Source: a virus
Direction: 5' to 3' (one strand)
Virus record (IMG/VR): IMGVR_UViG_3300005527_000066
Location: 1 to 64,000 of that record
Length of the DNA stretch: 64,000 bases
The position numbers and the translations under genes were made by a program. Below the pieces are notes generated by a model. That model was not told the DNA's origin. It saw only the letters and a program-made list of their open reading frames with translations, and ran no database searches. This document shows, piece after piece, positions 28,697 through 37,977 of this stretch (positions are counted from its first letter, which is position 1; every line of letters starts with the position of its first letter).

Positions 28697-29308
28697 TTAG
28701 GAAAAGAATGTAATTTGGCAACCCGCGTAATCGTTTACGTCTAATACAGACAAGTCTAAATTCATTATATTGTTGGGCGATAACTTGTTACCAACAGGAA
28801 TTAGACATGACATTCCAGATGTTAATGTTAATGAAACTGAAACATCTTGGTCTTGATTATTATGAATGAGAATTTGATTTGAAATAAAAGAAGGAGTGCC
28901 CGATGTTCTTGTTTCACATTTTGTAAAGCCTGCACCTTTTATTACCGGATAGACTTTTAACGCCGAATGAGTCGGTTCTATTTCCGCAAAATGATTTCCA
29001 TACTTATCTCCTATTGAAATATCATCCACTGACGATTCAAGATCTTGTGATAATACTCTTAATGCATTATAACCTCCAGCAGAAGCTACGTCAGCCTTTA
29101 GGTTTGAATTTCCATCTTTGATTTCAAGAGCACCTACTGTTATATTTTCGGTAGATATGTTTACCTTTAAATCATCAAAGTTTGTTATGTAAGACGCTTG
29201 AGCGAATAATTCTCTATCGGTGTTGTTTAATACTTCAACCCAAGAATTATTATATCCTGCGTTACAGTTTTTAGGTTTACCTGATAAATTATTAACTAGA
29301 GTGTACAT
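28697..29308 (-). CDS. Beta-rich protein, possible virion decoration
   Basis: 203 residues with TAAATA 8 nt before the ATG. Ser/Thr/Asn-rich and poor in Lys, with repeated short strands (VGALEIKDGNSNLKADVASAG, HSALKVYPVIKGAG, NQILIHNNQDQDVSVSLTLT). This profile fits a surface beta-sandwich protein of the head or tail. No domain recognised. It lies between a membrane protein and the GMP reductase on the same strand. Confidence 0.55.
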   Translation of the reverse strand: MYTLVNNLSGKPKNCNAGYNNSWVEVLNNTDRELFAQASYITNFDDLKVNISTENITVGALEIKDGNSNLKADVASAGGYNALRVLSQDLESSVDDISIGDKYGNHFAEIEPTHSALKVYPVIKGAGFTKCETRTSGTPSFISNQILIHNNQDQDVSVSLTLTSGMSCLIPVGNKLSPNNIMNLDLSVLDVNDYAGCQITFFS

Positions 29309-29326
29309 CTAGTTAATATTTATTCT

Positions 29327-30262
29327 TTATTGAATTATATACTCAATATTAGAAAAACATTTAAGATCAGAACCACCCGCATAACTTATAGAACTTTGAA
29401 GAGCTTCTTTAATTTCTTTTAATTTTTCTTTTACTGAAATATCAGATTTTAACGAAACTTCAAATCCTTCTACGTGTTTATTTTCTCCCTTTGCTCTTTC
29501 CGATGCGTTTCCGAAATATATTTTTTCACCTTTATTATCTACTGGGGCGGGAGAGTCGGAACATGACGCAAACAATCCACCGCACATAACCATCGTAGCA
29601 CCGGCTACAAGAGCTTTTGCTATATCTCCATAGTGGACTACCCCACCATCTGCTATAATTGGTTTTTTAGCCACTGTAGCACACATTTCCACGCAACTAA
29701 ACGCGGGAACATGAAAGCCTGTTTTATACTTTGTACTACAAGCCATACCGCTTCCTATGCAACATTTAGTAGCATCAGCACCCCAATCTTCTAAATCTTT
29801 AGTTGCTTCTGCTGATGCTGTATTTCCAGCGATAACAAAAGTATTCTTAAAGAATTTTTTAATAAAGCTTATCATACTTTTAACTTTTAGGTGATGACCA
29901 TGAGCTACATCTATTGTTATAAAATCAACTCTATAACCAAGTTGGTATATGGCCATTAATTCAGAAATGCTATTTTCGTTAACTCCAATACTTATTGATA
30001 TTGTTTTCCAGCTTTCTTCGTTTGCTTTTCTTACGAATGGAATTGTTATATCATCAAACCTATGCATAACATACATATAGTTATTTTCTGACAACCATCT
30101 ACATAAGTTTAAATCTATTACAGATTTCATGTTAGATGGCATCACGGGAAGATCAAAAGTTTTATTTCCAAATAAAACTGAAGTATCCCCTTTACTTCTA
30201 GATTGTAGATCGGAAAATTTTGGAATTAAATATATATCTTTATACGAATAACATTTTTTCAT
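29327..30262 (-). CDS. guaC: GMP reductase / IMP dehydrogenase-family enzyme
   Basis: 311 residues, a complete IMPDH/GMPR barrel without CBS domains, as in GMP reductases. It has YKDIYLIPKFSDLQSRS, PVMPSNMKSV, TIDVAHGHH, VIAGNTASAEATKDLEDWGAD, the catalytic Cys loop IGSGMACSTKYKTG (near 167-182), IIADGGVVHYGDIAKALVAGA and a VEGFEVSLK flap. GMP reductase turns GMP into IMP with NADPH; IMPDH runs IMP to XMP. The short form and STKYKTG favour GMP reductase. Its start overlaps the stop of a 62-residue gene. Confidence 0.85.
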   Translation of the reverse strand: MKKCYSYKDIYLIPKFSDLQSRSKGDTSVLFGNKTFDLPVMPSNMKSVIDLNLCRWLSENNYMYVMHRFDDITIPFVRKANEESWKTISISIGVNENSISELMAIYQLGYRVDFITIDVAHGHHLKVKSMISFIKKFFKNTFVIAGNTASAEATKDLEDWGADATKCCIGSGMACSTKYKTGFHVPAFSCVEMCATVAKKPIIADGGVVHYGDIAKALVAGATMVMCGGLFASCSDSPAPVDNKGEKIYFGNASERAKGENKHVEGFEVSLKSDISVKEKLKEIKEALQSSISYAGGSDLKCFSNIEYIIQ

Positions 30263-30447
30263 ATTTGTTTAAGTTTAGCATCATCACCGATGATACTAAC
30301 AACTTTAACACAATATTTTTTGTTGTCAATTTTAAAATCGAAAACATCATTTATTTCTAAAGGAATATCTGATAATTCTTCCCACTTGACTAAATCCGCA
30401 TAAAAGATTTCATCTTTTAAAAAAATACAATTTTCTATACCTCTCAT
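30259..30447 (-). CDS. Small protein coupled to guaC
   Basis: 62 residues: MRGIENCIFLKDEIFYADLV, then ELSDIPLEINDVFDFKIDNKKYCVKVVSIIGDDAKLKQI. Looks like a small beta barrel (SH3 or OB-like) with acidic face. ATGA overlap with guaC. No family known to me. Confidence 0.6.
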   Translation of the reverse strand: MRGIENCIFLKDEIFYADLVKWEELSDIPLEINDVFDFKIDNKKYCVKVVSIIGDDAKLKQI

Positions 30448-30452
30448 GAAAA

Positions 30453-30590
30453 TTAATATTTGTAAATTATTTTGTTATTTTTTTGTTTTACTTCTTTGAA
30501 AACGTTTGGTTTATTCCAAACTATTTTATCAAAATTACTATCGTATTGTTTTTTTACTATTGGTCTTGGTTTATCCCCTTTTCCTGCCAT
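30453..30590 (-). CDS. MAGKGDKPRP-type small phage protein
   Basis: 45 residues: MAGKGDKPRPIVKKQYDSNF, then DKIVWNKPNVFKEVKQ (stop at 30453-30455). The motif GKGDKxRP....(K)YDxNFDxI recurs in many phages as a 40-60 residue protein of unknown role, which supports it as a real gene. Located between the guaC group and the KDQI-leader gene at 30593, 2 nt downstream of the latter. Confidence 0.65.
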   Translation of the reverse strand: MAGKGDKPRPIVKKQYDSNFDKIVWNKPNVFKEVKQKNNKIIYKY

Positions 30591-30592
30591 AA

Positions 30593-31144
30593 TTAAAGTC
30601 TCATTGGTCTAACAGATGGAAGACCCATTCTTTTTCTCTGTTGGTTTTGTTGTTCTGCGTTTGAAACATTTATGTTTCTTTGAACTTCTTTAGTTATTTG
30701 ATCGTTTGTTTTTCCACTAAAGTTATTTGGAAGTAAATTTAATATTTCTTTAATAATTTTATCTTCATATACATTTTGAACTTCGTTACTGAAGGTTTCA
30801 TTATATTTTATAGATTTTGATAATAATTGTTTAATTGCTGTTGTATATTCTTCACTTTTTGAAGCGTCAGCTTCCTTTTTTAAACTTTCAATTTTGTTTT
30901 GAAGTTCGGAATCATTTTTGATAGTTGAAACTATTGTATCTGTTAGACCTTTGATGTTTTTATTTCTAATAAAACCTTTGTATCTATTCATTACAAATTC
31001 CATAGCTACTGGTAAAGCTATCATCCCCAAAAAAGCAACTGCGTTTCCAAATGAAGCATCTGGTACTTGAGCTTCGTTTATTTCAGAATGAATATTTTTA
31101 TAAACTTCTTCTAAATTAATTTGATCTTTTTGGTTGGAATACAT
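30593..31144 (-). CDS. Putative internal head protein with KDQI leader and hydrophobic helix
   Basis: 183 residues. Leader MYSNQKDQINLEEVYKNIHS, followed by EINEAQ with I-N-E before Ala, a good gp21-type site. A hydrophobic helix (NAVAFLGMIALPVAMEFVM, about 33-51) follows, then Lys/Glu-rich helices and an Asn/Gln/Arg-rich end. The leader matches 12468, 13929 and 14201 although the gene is 17 kb away and on the other strand. Confidence 0.65.
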   Translation of the reverse strand: MYSNQKDQINLEEVYKNIHSEINEAQVPDASFGNAVAFLGMIALPVAMEFVMNRYKGFIRNKNIKGLTDTIVSTIKNDSELQNKIESLKKEADASKSEEYTTAIKQLLSKSIKYNETFSNEVQNVYEDKIIKEILNLLPNNFSGKTNDQITKEVQRNINVSNAEQQNQQRKRMGLPSVRPMRL

Positions 31145-31158
31145 ACTATAATATATAC

Positions 31159-31578
31159 TTACTTACCAGTTGACCCAAATCCATCTGAACCTCGTTCAGA
31201 TTCGCTTAGTTCGTCAACGACCTGAAGCCCAAACGGATAATATTTTTCTATTATAAGTTGAGCTATTTTATCTCCAGATTTAACAACGTAAAGATTGTCT
31301 TTATCGGTATTATACAATATAACAGATATTTCTCCTCTGTAATCCGAATCTATAACACCAGCCATTACATCTATTCCGTGGTTTAAAGCTAAACCAGATT
31401 TTGGAGCTACTCTTCCGTAATATCCTTCTGGTAATTCTACTGATATTCCAGTTTTAAGTAAAACTCTAGTATGGGGATAGATAACATAATCTGAACATGA
31501 AAAGATATCATATCCTGCGGCGTTTGCTGTTGCTCTTTCTGGTGCTTTTGCTTTTTCGTTTAATAATTTTACTTTCAT
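31159..31578 (-). CDS. dut: dUTPase
   Basis: 139 residues, normal length for trimeric dUTPase. All five motifs are present: ANAAGYDIF, APKSGLAL, GVIDSDYRGE, GDKIAQLII and RGSDGFGSTGK. It hydrolyses dUTP to dUMP and pyrophosphate, protecting DNA from uracil and supplying dUMP. It lies just downstream of nrdA on the same strand, with TAAATA 10 nt before the ATG. Confidence 0.95.
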   Translation of the reverse strand: MKVKLLNEKAKAPERATANAAGYDIFSCSDYVIYPHTRVLLKTGISVELPEGYYGRVAPKSGLALNHGIDVMAGVIDSDYRGEISVILYNTDKDNLYVVKSGDKIAQLIIEKYYPFGLQVVDELSESERGSDGFGSTGK

Positions 31579-31595
31579 TATGTTTATATATTTAT

Positions 31596-33251
31596 TTAAG
31601 ACTCACAAGATTTGCATGTTAAAATTGAACGCGCCAATTCCTGTGCGGGATTTGCACTTCTTTGATAATACAAAGATTTAATTCCTTGTTCCCAAGCAAA
31701 TATCATAAGCTCATTAACTTCTTTTGGTTTGGTATTTGGAGGAATCATAATATTCAATGATTGACCCTGATCAATATATTTTTGACGTTGTGCTGCTTGA
31801 ATAATAATTTCTTTTTGAGAAATTTCACCAAATGTTTTAAATACGTCCTTTTCTTCTTGGGAAAGAAAATCTAAATGCTGAACACTTCCACCTTTAATAA
31901 GGATAGACTTCCAAGTATCATCGTCATCTTTACCCTTTTCCTTTAGAAGTTTTTTAAGATATGGATTCTTATATGTAAATTTACCTTTTGCTAAATCTTT
32001 TACAAAGTAGTTTGAATTAAGAGGTTCTATACTTGGAGATACTTGACCGAGAATAAAACTCGATGATGTTGTAGGTGCAACAGCAAGAGTTGTTGTATTT
32101 CTTCTTGTGTATTCTGTTCCTTCGTAAATTGGAGCATTCCCATAATTTTTAGCTAAAAATCTAGATGCATAATTAGCGCGTTCTCTGATTCCTTTCCATA
32201 CTGCATTGTTTAACATTTTAGCCTCCATCGATTCAAACCCAATCATCTTGGATTGTAATAAAGAATGCCACCCAAGAACCCCAATTCCTAATGCTCTTTG
32301 ATTAATAGCAAAATTTCTAGCGGCTTCCATGAATTTAATCCCTTTGGTTTTTTCAATAAATTCTGACATTACAGCATCTAGAAAATATACCAAAACTTCT
32401 GTTGCATCGGTGGCTTTCCATTCTTCCCAAGTTTCCAAATTTAAAGATGAAAGATCACATACAAAAGATTCATCTTCCGAATTAGAAAGCATAATTTCAG
32501 AACATAGATTAGAGTTGTTAATTTTTAACCCCTTGTCTTTATAGATTTGAGGTGCTTGATTGTTAGCATTATCACTAAAGAAGATGTAAGGGTACCCCGA
32601 TTCAAAACGTTTCTTGATAACAAGACCCCAAATTCTACGAGCTTCTTTGTCCCCATCAACCATTTTCTTCATCCATTCATCAGACACACAAACACCAATA
32701 GAAAGATTTTGAATTGGATGTCCCTCCCCGCGAATCTTTAAAAATTCTTCAATGTCTGGATGGTCGATTGGAAGATATGCCGCAAAGGATCCCCTGCGAA
32801 CACTACCTTGAGAAACGACTTCCATGAGCTTGTCATAAAGCTCCATGAAGTGAACCGAACCTGTCGATTCTCCACCGGAAGAGATTGGTGTTCCTCTTCC
32901 TCTTAATGCTCCAAAGTAAGCTGATGTTCCTCCACCATGTTTTGTCATCAATGCTACCTCAGAAACTTTTTCCATTATGTTTTCCATTGTATCACCAACA
33001 TAAGACCCAAAGCAAGATATAGGCAATCCTCTTTTACGGCCAAAATTAGCCCAAATGGGAGAACTCAAAGAGTAAAACCCACGATGCATGTAATCCTCAA
33101 ACTTGTCAGCAAAGTCTGTACTGTTTAAGTATTTTCCTGCGGCTTCTGCTATATCTCGGATTCGTTGTTCTGGTGTTTCTCCCTCTAACAAATATCCTCG
33201 TTCTAAAAATTTACGCGAATCTTTGTTAAGCCAATATATATATTTTTCCAT
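31596..33251 (-). CDS. nrdA: Class I ribonucleotide reductase, large subunit
   Basis: 551 residues. Active-site words: SCFGSYVGD (first redox Cys), NSNLCSEIMLS (Asn, radical Cys, Glu), SFVCDLSSLNLE (second redox Cys), LAVAPTTSSS, the YYQRSANP region, and C-terminal LTCKSCES with the shuttle Cys pair. It is shorter than E. coli NrdA (about 760) because the N-terminal ATP-cone is missing, so dATP feedback inhibition is expected to be absent, an advantage for a phage. It reduces NDPs to dNDPs together with NrdB. Confidence 0.95.
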   Translation of the reverse strand: MEKYIYWLNKDSRKFLERGYLLEGETPEQRIRDIAEAAGKYLNSTDFADKFEDYMHRGFYSLSSPIWANFGRKRGLPISCFGSYVGDTMENIMEKVSEVALMTKHGGGTSAYFGALRGRGTPISSGGESTGSVHFMELYDKLMEVVSQGSVRRGSFAAYLPIDHPDIEEFLKIRGEGHPIQNLSIGVCVSDEWMKKMVDGDKEARRIWGLVIKKRFESGYPYIFFSDNANNQAPQIYKDKGLKINNSNLCSEIMLSNSEDESFVCDLSSLNLETWEEWKATDATEVLVYFLDAVMSEFIEKTKGIKFMEAARNFAINQRALGIGVLGWHSLLQSKMIGFESMEAKMLNNAVWKGIRERANYASRFLAKNYGNAPIYEGTEYTRRNTTTLAVAPTTSSSFILGQVSPSIEPLNSNYFVKDLAKGKFTYKNPYLKKLLKEKGKDDDDTWKSILIKGGSVQHLDFLSQEEKDVFKTFGEISQKEIIIQAAQRQKYIDQGQSLNIMIPPNTKPKEVNELMIFAWEQGIKSLYYQRSANPAQELARSILTCKSCES

Positions 33252-33295
33252 AAAATGTGTTGTTTATATCTTAGCAAATTGAAGCTGAATAGCAA

Positions 33296-33463
33296 TCAAA
33301 ATTTAGCTGATAATTCGTTAATGATTTCCTCTTGAGCTAAAGCATAAGATTTTGATAGTTCTTCGACTGTTTCATTTGGTTCGAACTCGACCAATTCATC
33401 CTGAATAGACTTGTAAATAGCCGATACTTCCTCTGGAGTTTTAGGTACTTTAAAATAAATCAT
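33296..33463 (-). CDS. Small acidic protein between nrdB and nrdA
   Basis: 55 residues: MIYFKVPKTPEEVSAIYKSI, then Glu-rich helices and an end EEIINELSAKF (TGA at 33296-33298). The start overlaps the 3' end of nrdB by 14 bp. Position between the RNR subunits suggests a helper (glutaredoxin would be the common occupant), but the sequence has no Cys and is not a glutaredoxin. Confidence 0.55.
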   Translation of the reverse strand: MIYFKVPKTPEEVSAIYKSIQDELVEFEPNETVEELSKSYALAQEEIINELSAKF

Positions 33464-34421
33464 CTTCTGAAAAGGATTGATTTTTCTTAGAATATTCTGT
33501 TGGACGAGAATGGAAAAAATCCGTCATGTTATTCCCCAATAATTCTTCCTCAAACCACATAGTAGAAGATAAAATTTCTTTATCAACTTCAAATGCTTTT
33601 GGAAATTTAATTTGAGTTAAAGATTCATTGATTCTGTTTTTTACAAATTCTTTTAGAATTGTAGCACTTAAACCTTCTTCCTTTATTCCATTTACCATCC
33701 AATCAATAATTTTAGATTCCGATTCATATGCTTCTTTTGCTTCGCTTACAATCTTTTCAACCAATTCTTCGTCAAAAAGATCGGGATATTCATTACGTAT
33801 TGTATTAATGATTTTAATACCAACCAGAGCGTGTATATTTTCTTCATTGCGTGTATATTTTACTTGTTGATCTGTATCTTTAAGAACATTCTTATGTCTA
33901 GCAAACCAATTGATTACATAAAATTGTGAAAACAAAGAAACGTTTTCGACAAACAATGTGAATAAAATTAATGCATAAAGATATTGTTTCTTACTATCTT
34001 TATAAAAACGGTGTGTATATTTTTTAAGATATTTTACACGACCTTGAATCCAGTCGAGTTTTAAATTTTTTTCAAAAACATCTTCTAATCCTAATGTAGT
34101 AATCAATCTTTCATATGCATTATTGTGGATGACTTCTACATTAGCCATAACAAAACCTAAATCAGCAAGAGATGGATGAGGTAGATTCTCTCCCAACTTA
34201 GACCAAAATGTTTTAACCGCAATTTCGATTTGTCCAATAGCGGAAAGAGTTCTAACTATGATTTCTTTTTCTTGTTCAGTAAGTTTTACTTTAAATTGTT
34301 GAACATCAGACTTGAATGAAAATTCTTTATCAGTCCAAAAACCATTGTGCATAGCTTCAATAAATTCATCGGTCCAAGGGTAAAGGTTAGGTTTGCGCGA
34401 GATTTGTTCTTCGAATATCAT
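33450..34421 (-). CDS. nrdB: Class I ribonucleotide reductase, small subunit
   Basis: 323 residues. Diiron ligands are in place: an acidic residue in GQIEIAVKTFW, E-x-x-H in ANVEVIHNNAYERL with the radical Tyr four residues after the His, Glu in LFVENVSLFSQF, and EENIHALVG with E-x-x-H. The C-terminal KKNQSFSEDDLF would contact NrdA. It makes the tyrosyl radical used by the large subunit. A metallopeptidase-like gene overlaps its start by 4 bp. Confidence 0.95.
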   Translation of the reverse strand: MIFEEQISRKPNLYPWTDEFIEAMHNGFWTDKEFSFKSDVQQFKVKLTEQEKEIIVRTLSAIGQIEIAVKTFWSKLGENLPHPSLADLGFVMANVEVIHNNAYERLITTLGLEDVFEKNLKLDWIQGRVKYLKKYTHRFYKDSKKQYLYALILFTLFVENVSLFSQFYVINWFARHKNVLKDTDQQVKYTRNEENIHALVGIKIINTIRNEYPDLFDEELVEKIVSEAKEAYESESKIIDWMVNGIKEEGLSATILKEFVKNRINESLTQIKFPKAFEVDKEILSSTMWFEEELLGNNMTDFFHSRPTEYSKKNQSFSEDDLF

Positions 34422-34786
34422 GTTGTTTTGTTCTTTTTAGTTTTACGGTGTTTTAATATATACTTTTGAAATTCTGATTTGTAAAGTTTATTCGCTAGAA
34501 TTTTTAAAAAATATGAAATATCAAATGGATCACATACATTTACAATTCTTTTTTCGGTATAAAGAACCATCGATTCTGAAAAATCCGGAAATAGATAATG
34601 TACGCATTCGTGATATGCTGTTGATAAAAGTTCTGTTCTATAATCAATTTCTATATCGGTCCAATTGCATGAACCCTGATATTTTTTCATTTTTTTGAGT
34701 TGAAAAAACTCAGGTGGTTTTCTTTTAACCAAATTAAGACACTTTTCATGAATGTCCAGTACTTGTTTTTTGGTCAACCTTTTCAT
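34418..34786 (-). CDS. Small zinc-metallopeptidase-like protein
   Basis: 122 residues from the ATG at 34786 (MKRLTKKQVLDIHEKCLNLV); the frame opens further but the first 14 codons look non-coding. YHECVHYLFPDFSE contains H-E-x-x-H with a following acidic residue, the minimal zincin motif. GSCNWTDIEIDYRTELLSTA before it is typical of SprT/WSS-like small peptidases. The basic C-terminus KHRKTKKNKTT may bind DNA. The target is not visible. Confidence 0.65.
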   Translation of the reverse strand: MKRLTKKQVLDIHEKCLNLVKRKPPEFFQLKKMKKYQGSCNWTDIEIDYRTELLSTAYHECVHYLFPDFSESMVLYTEKRIVNVCDPFDISYFLKILANKLYKSEFQKYILKHRKTKKNKTT

Positions 34787-34828
34787 GTTAATACTTATTT
34801 TATAAAGTATTTTTAAAAAAATAATCAA

Positions 34829-34985
34829 AAAATAAATTGTATTACCTTTGTTTATAAATATATGCGTAAAAAATTATAAAAATATTTTTATTTGTTTTTT
34901 TGTTATAAATTGTTTATCTTTCAGTCAATAGATTGAAAATAAAAAATTTTATTGAAAATATTTTTTTCCCGTGTAGTATGGTGAT
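34829..34985. other. AT-rich intergenic region between divergent genes
   Basis: 157 bp separating the minus-strand nrd group from the plus-strand ATPase gene. It contains TTTATAAATATATG near 34850 on the + strand and runs of A and T, but no sure promoter pair and no ORF. Confidence 0.4.
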
Positions 34986-36188
34986 ATGTTTACAACAAAA
35001 ACTAAATTTAAAGCTGATCTAACTGGATTCTATAAAAGTAACGGTTCAACAAATGAATTTCCTATTTTTTTACATTTGAGTTCTTTAAACGAAGGCGCTC
35101 CTTGTGTTTTTTATGTAAACGAACCATTTAAGTCTAATATTTTAGATTTTTTATTGGAAAATGGAAGCTTGGTTTATAATTCAGTATCCGGTAAAATAAA
35201 ATCTTTGTTGAATAACAATAGAAATTTTAAAGCCGGAACTTTTATTTTTAAATATAAAAACGTTTTTGTTAAGATAATCGTTAAAGAAGCCGAATTGGAT
35301 GAGGTGCCATATTTTACAAATTCTAAAGGAGATTTGGTATCTTTTGGAGAACCAGAAGACGCACAAGAAAAGTTAAAGGATCTTGAAAATAAAACATATG
35401 AAATGATGATTTATTATACATCCCTAAATCATGATCTTCCCCTACGAGATTTTGAACCGTTCATAGTTGATTGTAACTTTTCGAAAATTCATCTCTTTAT
35501 TAAAAACCGATATGATGAATTTGTTTTTGAACCTATAAAACTAGATTTGCCGGATAATATTAACATAGAATTAAATTATGGTAGTAAATTTTTAACAGTT
35601 GAAAAGGAAATCGTAAAAAGGTTATCTGAAAATAATAAAGGGCTTTACATGTTCCATGGTCCTCCCGGAACAGGAAAAAGTACTTTCTTAAAATATTTAA
35701 CTACTCAAGTAAAAAAAGATTTCATATATATCCCAGCTATTATGGTTGATAGTTTTATCAACAACCCAAGCAATTTTGCATCTCTTTTACAGAAGAAAAA
35801 TTCTGTATTGATTCTTGAAGATGCGGAAAAGGCTATCATTAAAAGATTAAATGATGGAATAGATTCTTCTTCTGTAACATCTTTATTAAATATATCAGAT
35901 GGTATATTAGGTGATATTTTAAAATGTCCTATTGTTTTAACATACAACTGCCCAAAACAAGATATTGATGAAGCTTTAAGAAGAAAAGGTAGACTTCAAA
36001 TCGATTATGAATTTGGTCCTTTAGATCTTGAAGATTCAAAAAAACTAGCTAAACATCTTGGGTTTTCTAAAAAACAAATAGATGATAATATAACAGAAAA
36101 TATGGTTATTGCTGATATATACAATCTTTTACATAAACCAGAAAAAAGTGAAAAGAAACAAGAACGAGTAATAGGATTTGGAAAATGA
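34986..36188 (+). CDS. AAA+ ATPase
   Basis: 400 residues. N-terminal half (1-200) is beta-rich with no recognised domain. The AAA+ module starts near 215: Walker A GPPGTGKST (about 225), Walker B SVLILEDAEKA with E-D order, sensor VLTYNC, and RRKGR as possible arginine finger. The closest pattern is the BCS1/FtsH-like meiotic AAA clade seen in marine T4-like phages. No peptidase domain follows. The 3' end overlaps the nuclease gene by ATGA, suggesting joint work on DNA or proteins. Confidence 0.8.
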   Translation: MFTTKTKFKADLTGFYKSNGSTNEFPIFLHLSSLNEGAPCVFYVNEPFKSNILDFLLENGSLVYNSVSGKIKSLLNNNRNFKAGTFIFKYKNVFVKIIVKEAELDEVPYFTNSKGDLVSFGEPEDAQEKLKDLENKTYEMMIYYTSLNHDLPLRDFEPFIVDCNFSKIHLFIKNRYDEFVFEPIKLDLPDNINIELNYGSKFLTVEKEIVKRLSENNKGLYMFHGPPGTGKSTFLKYLTTQVKKDFIYIPAIMVDSFINNPSNFASLLQKKNSVLILEDAEKAIIKRLNDGIDSSSVTSLLNISDGILGDILKCPIVLTYNCPKQDIDEALRRKGRLQIDYEFGPLDLEDSKKLAKHLGFSKKQIDDNITENMVIADIYNLLHKPEKSEKKQERVIGFGK

Positions 36189-36994
36189 TAAATTTTGAAA
36201 CTCTAATAAAATTAGAGAATGCGTTTTCTAATATATTGTTTTATGAAAAGGATCATAAATATACTATAGATGGAATACCAGCTAGAATGTCAGTTTCTCA
36301 GTTGATAAAAAAATTCGAAAAACCTTTTAATTCTAAAGCTATAGCAGAAGTGGTAGCCAAAAGAGATGGATTTTCAGTTGAAGAAATTCTAGAGCAATGG
36401 GACTTTAAAAGAGATTATTCTTGTCATAAAGGATCTGAATTTCATAAATACGTTGAAAACTTTTTTAATAGAAAGCAAATTTCTTTAGATAAAACGGCTA
36501 TAAATTTCTTTTTTGAAGATAAGAAAACATTTAAGACTAAAAATTCAATAAAAGAATATTATCAAGACGTAGCACTATTAATTAAAAATTTTAAAAACTT
36601 TTACGACTGGTGGAAAAAAGAACATATAATAATTAAGTCCGAATTTGTAATAGGTGATTCTGAAACTGGTGTTTGTGGAACTATTGATAATCTTTCTTAT
36701 AATTTCGTTAAGAATGAGTTCGTTATCTTTGATTATAAAACAAACAAAGAAATCAAAAGAAAAGGATTTAAAGGTGATAAAATGATAGATTGCTTATCAC
36801 ATTTAGATCAATGTGAATTTACTAAATATAGCTTACAGCTTTCATTATATTCTACTATCATGGAAAAAATAACTAATTTTAGTGTACCCAGTTCATATAT
36901 AATATGGGTTAATGGCGAGAAAGATTATGAATTAATCAAGTGTTTAGATTTAAAAAAAGAATCTAAAATGATATTAGACAATTGTAAATATTAA
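36185..36994 (+). CDS. RecB/Cas4-like PD-(D/E)XK nuclease
   Basis: 269 residues. YEKDHKYTIDGIPARMSVSQLI is the usual start of this phage nuclease type. CHKGSEFHKYVENFF supplies the first His/Glu helix, GVCGTIDNL the Asp, FVIFDYKTNKE the D-Y-K-T core, and YSLQLSLYSTIM the QxxxY helix. All elements of the RecB-family exonuclease fold are thus present. It could trim or repair DNA ends during replication or packaging. Confidence 0.8.
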   Translation: MINFETLIKLENAFSNILFYEKDHKYTIDGIPARMSVSQLIKKFEKPFNSKAIAEVVAKRDGFSVEEILEQWDFKRDYSCHKGSEFHKYVENFFNRKQISLDKTAINFFFEDKKTFKTKNSIKEYYQDVALLIKNFKNFYDWWKKEHIIIKSEFVIGDSETGVCGTIDNLSYNFVKNEFVIFDYKTNKEIKRKGFKGDKMIDCLSHLDQCEFTKYSLQLSLYSTIMEKITNFSVPSSYIIWVNGEKDYELIKCLDLKKESKMILDNCKY

Positions 36995-37043
36995 AAAAAA
37001 TATAGATTTTGTAATAAACAAAGAGTAAATAATTATACAACAT

Positions 37044-37925
37044 ATGGACCCAATAACAAAAGCATACCTCGAAGTATTAAACGAAAGCGTACCAAGCTCT
37101 GAAGTAAAAACAGAATTAAAGGTTGGCGCGCCATTCGGTGATAAACAAAACGAAAAAAAAGTAACCGAGTTCCAAAAAGGAACAGGACCAGAAGAAGTTG
37201 AAGGTGTTGAAAAACCAGATGAAGCATCAGGCGAATTAAACACACCAGATTCTTCATTAAAGAAATTAGCTGGTGTTAAAGAAGCTACAAATCCTTTTGA
37301 TGCTTTGTTTAATAAAATTGTTTCAGAAGAAACATTTAACTTCTCCACCCAACCAAATAATGAATTAGAGTCTGACAATGCTTTTGATGATTCTTCTTTA
37401 GGTCTTGATGACTCTTCAGAAGAAGATTCTGATGTTGATGAATTCATGGATTCAGATTCAGAAGGAGAAGACGTTACTTTAACTCTCGATAAAGAAATGG
37501 CCGAAAAACTTATTGAAATTCTTCAAGCTGCTATTGGTGGTGAAACTGAAGAAGAAGAAGGTGAAGAAAGCGAAGAAGGCGAAGAAGGCGAAGAAGGAAT
37601 GGAAGAAACTGAAGGTGAAGAATCTTCTTCAGACGAAGAAGAAACCTATCCAGAATCTTTCGCATTAGACGACGCCGAAGAATTAGGAGAACCATTAGTT
37701 GACATTGAAAAGCTTAGTGCTGGAATGAACAACCCTAAAAATAATGTTGTTTCTGGAAATATAAAAGTTGGAAAGAAACATGCTGAAACTCCACAAGTTG
37801 GAAAAGGCGCAGACGGAAAATTAAAATCCCATAATGTTAAAAAGGGAGTTTCCGTTTTAACAAAAAAGAAACAAGAAGTTTCAGGTGCAGTCAATAAAGG
37901 AAAAATGTTATTTGATAACAAATAA
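37044..37925 (+). CDS. Acidic prohead core/scaffold-like protein with LNES leader
   Basis: 293 residues with TAAATA 12 nt upstream. Leader MDPITKAYLEVLNES, L-N-E before Ser. A long Glu/Asp region (about 110-215; EEEEGEESEEGEEGEEGMEE is typical) resembles the acidic T4 core proteins gp67 and gp68 that fill the prohead. A C-terminal basic segment (VSGNIKVGKKHAETPQVGKG) follows. Role as core protein is inference from leader, charge and neighbours. A terminator follows. Confidence 0.65.
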   Translation: MDPITKAYLEVLNESVPSSEVKTELKVGAPFGDKQNEKKVTEFQKGTGPEEVEGVEKPDEASGELNTPDSSLKKLAGVKEATNPFDALFNKIVSEETFNFSTQPNNELESDNAFDDSSLGLDDSSEEDSDVDEFMDSDSEGEDVTLTLDKEMAEKLIEILQAAIGGETEEEEGEESEEGEEGEEGMEETEGEESSSDEEETYPESFALDDAEELGEPLVDIEKLSAGMNNPKNNVVSGNIKVGKKHAETPQVGKGADGKLKSHNVKKGVSVLTKKKQEVSGAVNKGKMLFDNK

Positions 37926-37949
37926 TATATAAAAACAATCAAAATAAAA

Positions 37950-37977
37950 AACCCCGTATCATACGGGGTTTTTTTAT
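37950..37977 (+). terminator. Rho-independent terminator
   Basis: AACCCCGTAT / ATACGGGGTT stem with very small loop, then TTTTTT. Confidence 0.85.

Noticed and set aside
33296-33463. Glutaredoxin or thioredoxin for ribonucleotide reductase
   Set aside because: The 55-residue product has no Cys pair.
36974-37447. 157-codon minus-strand open frame under the acidic leader gene
   Set aside because: Ser/Phe-rich translation of the complement of Glu/Asp codons; shadow.
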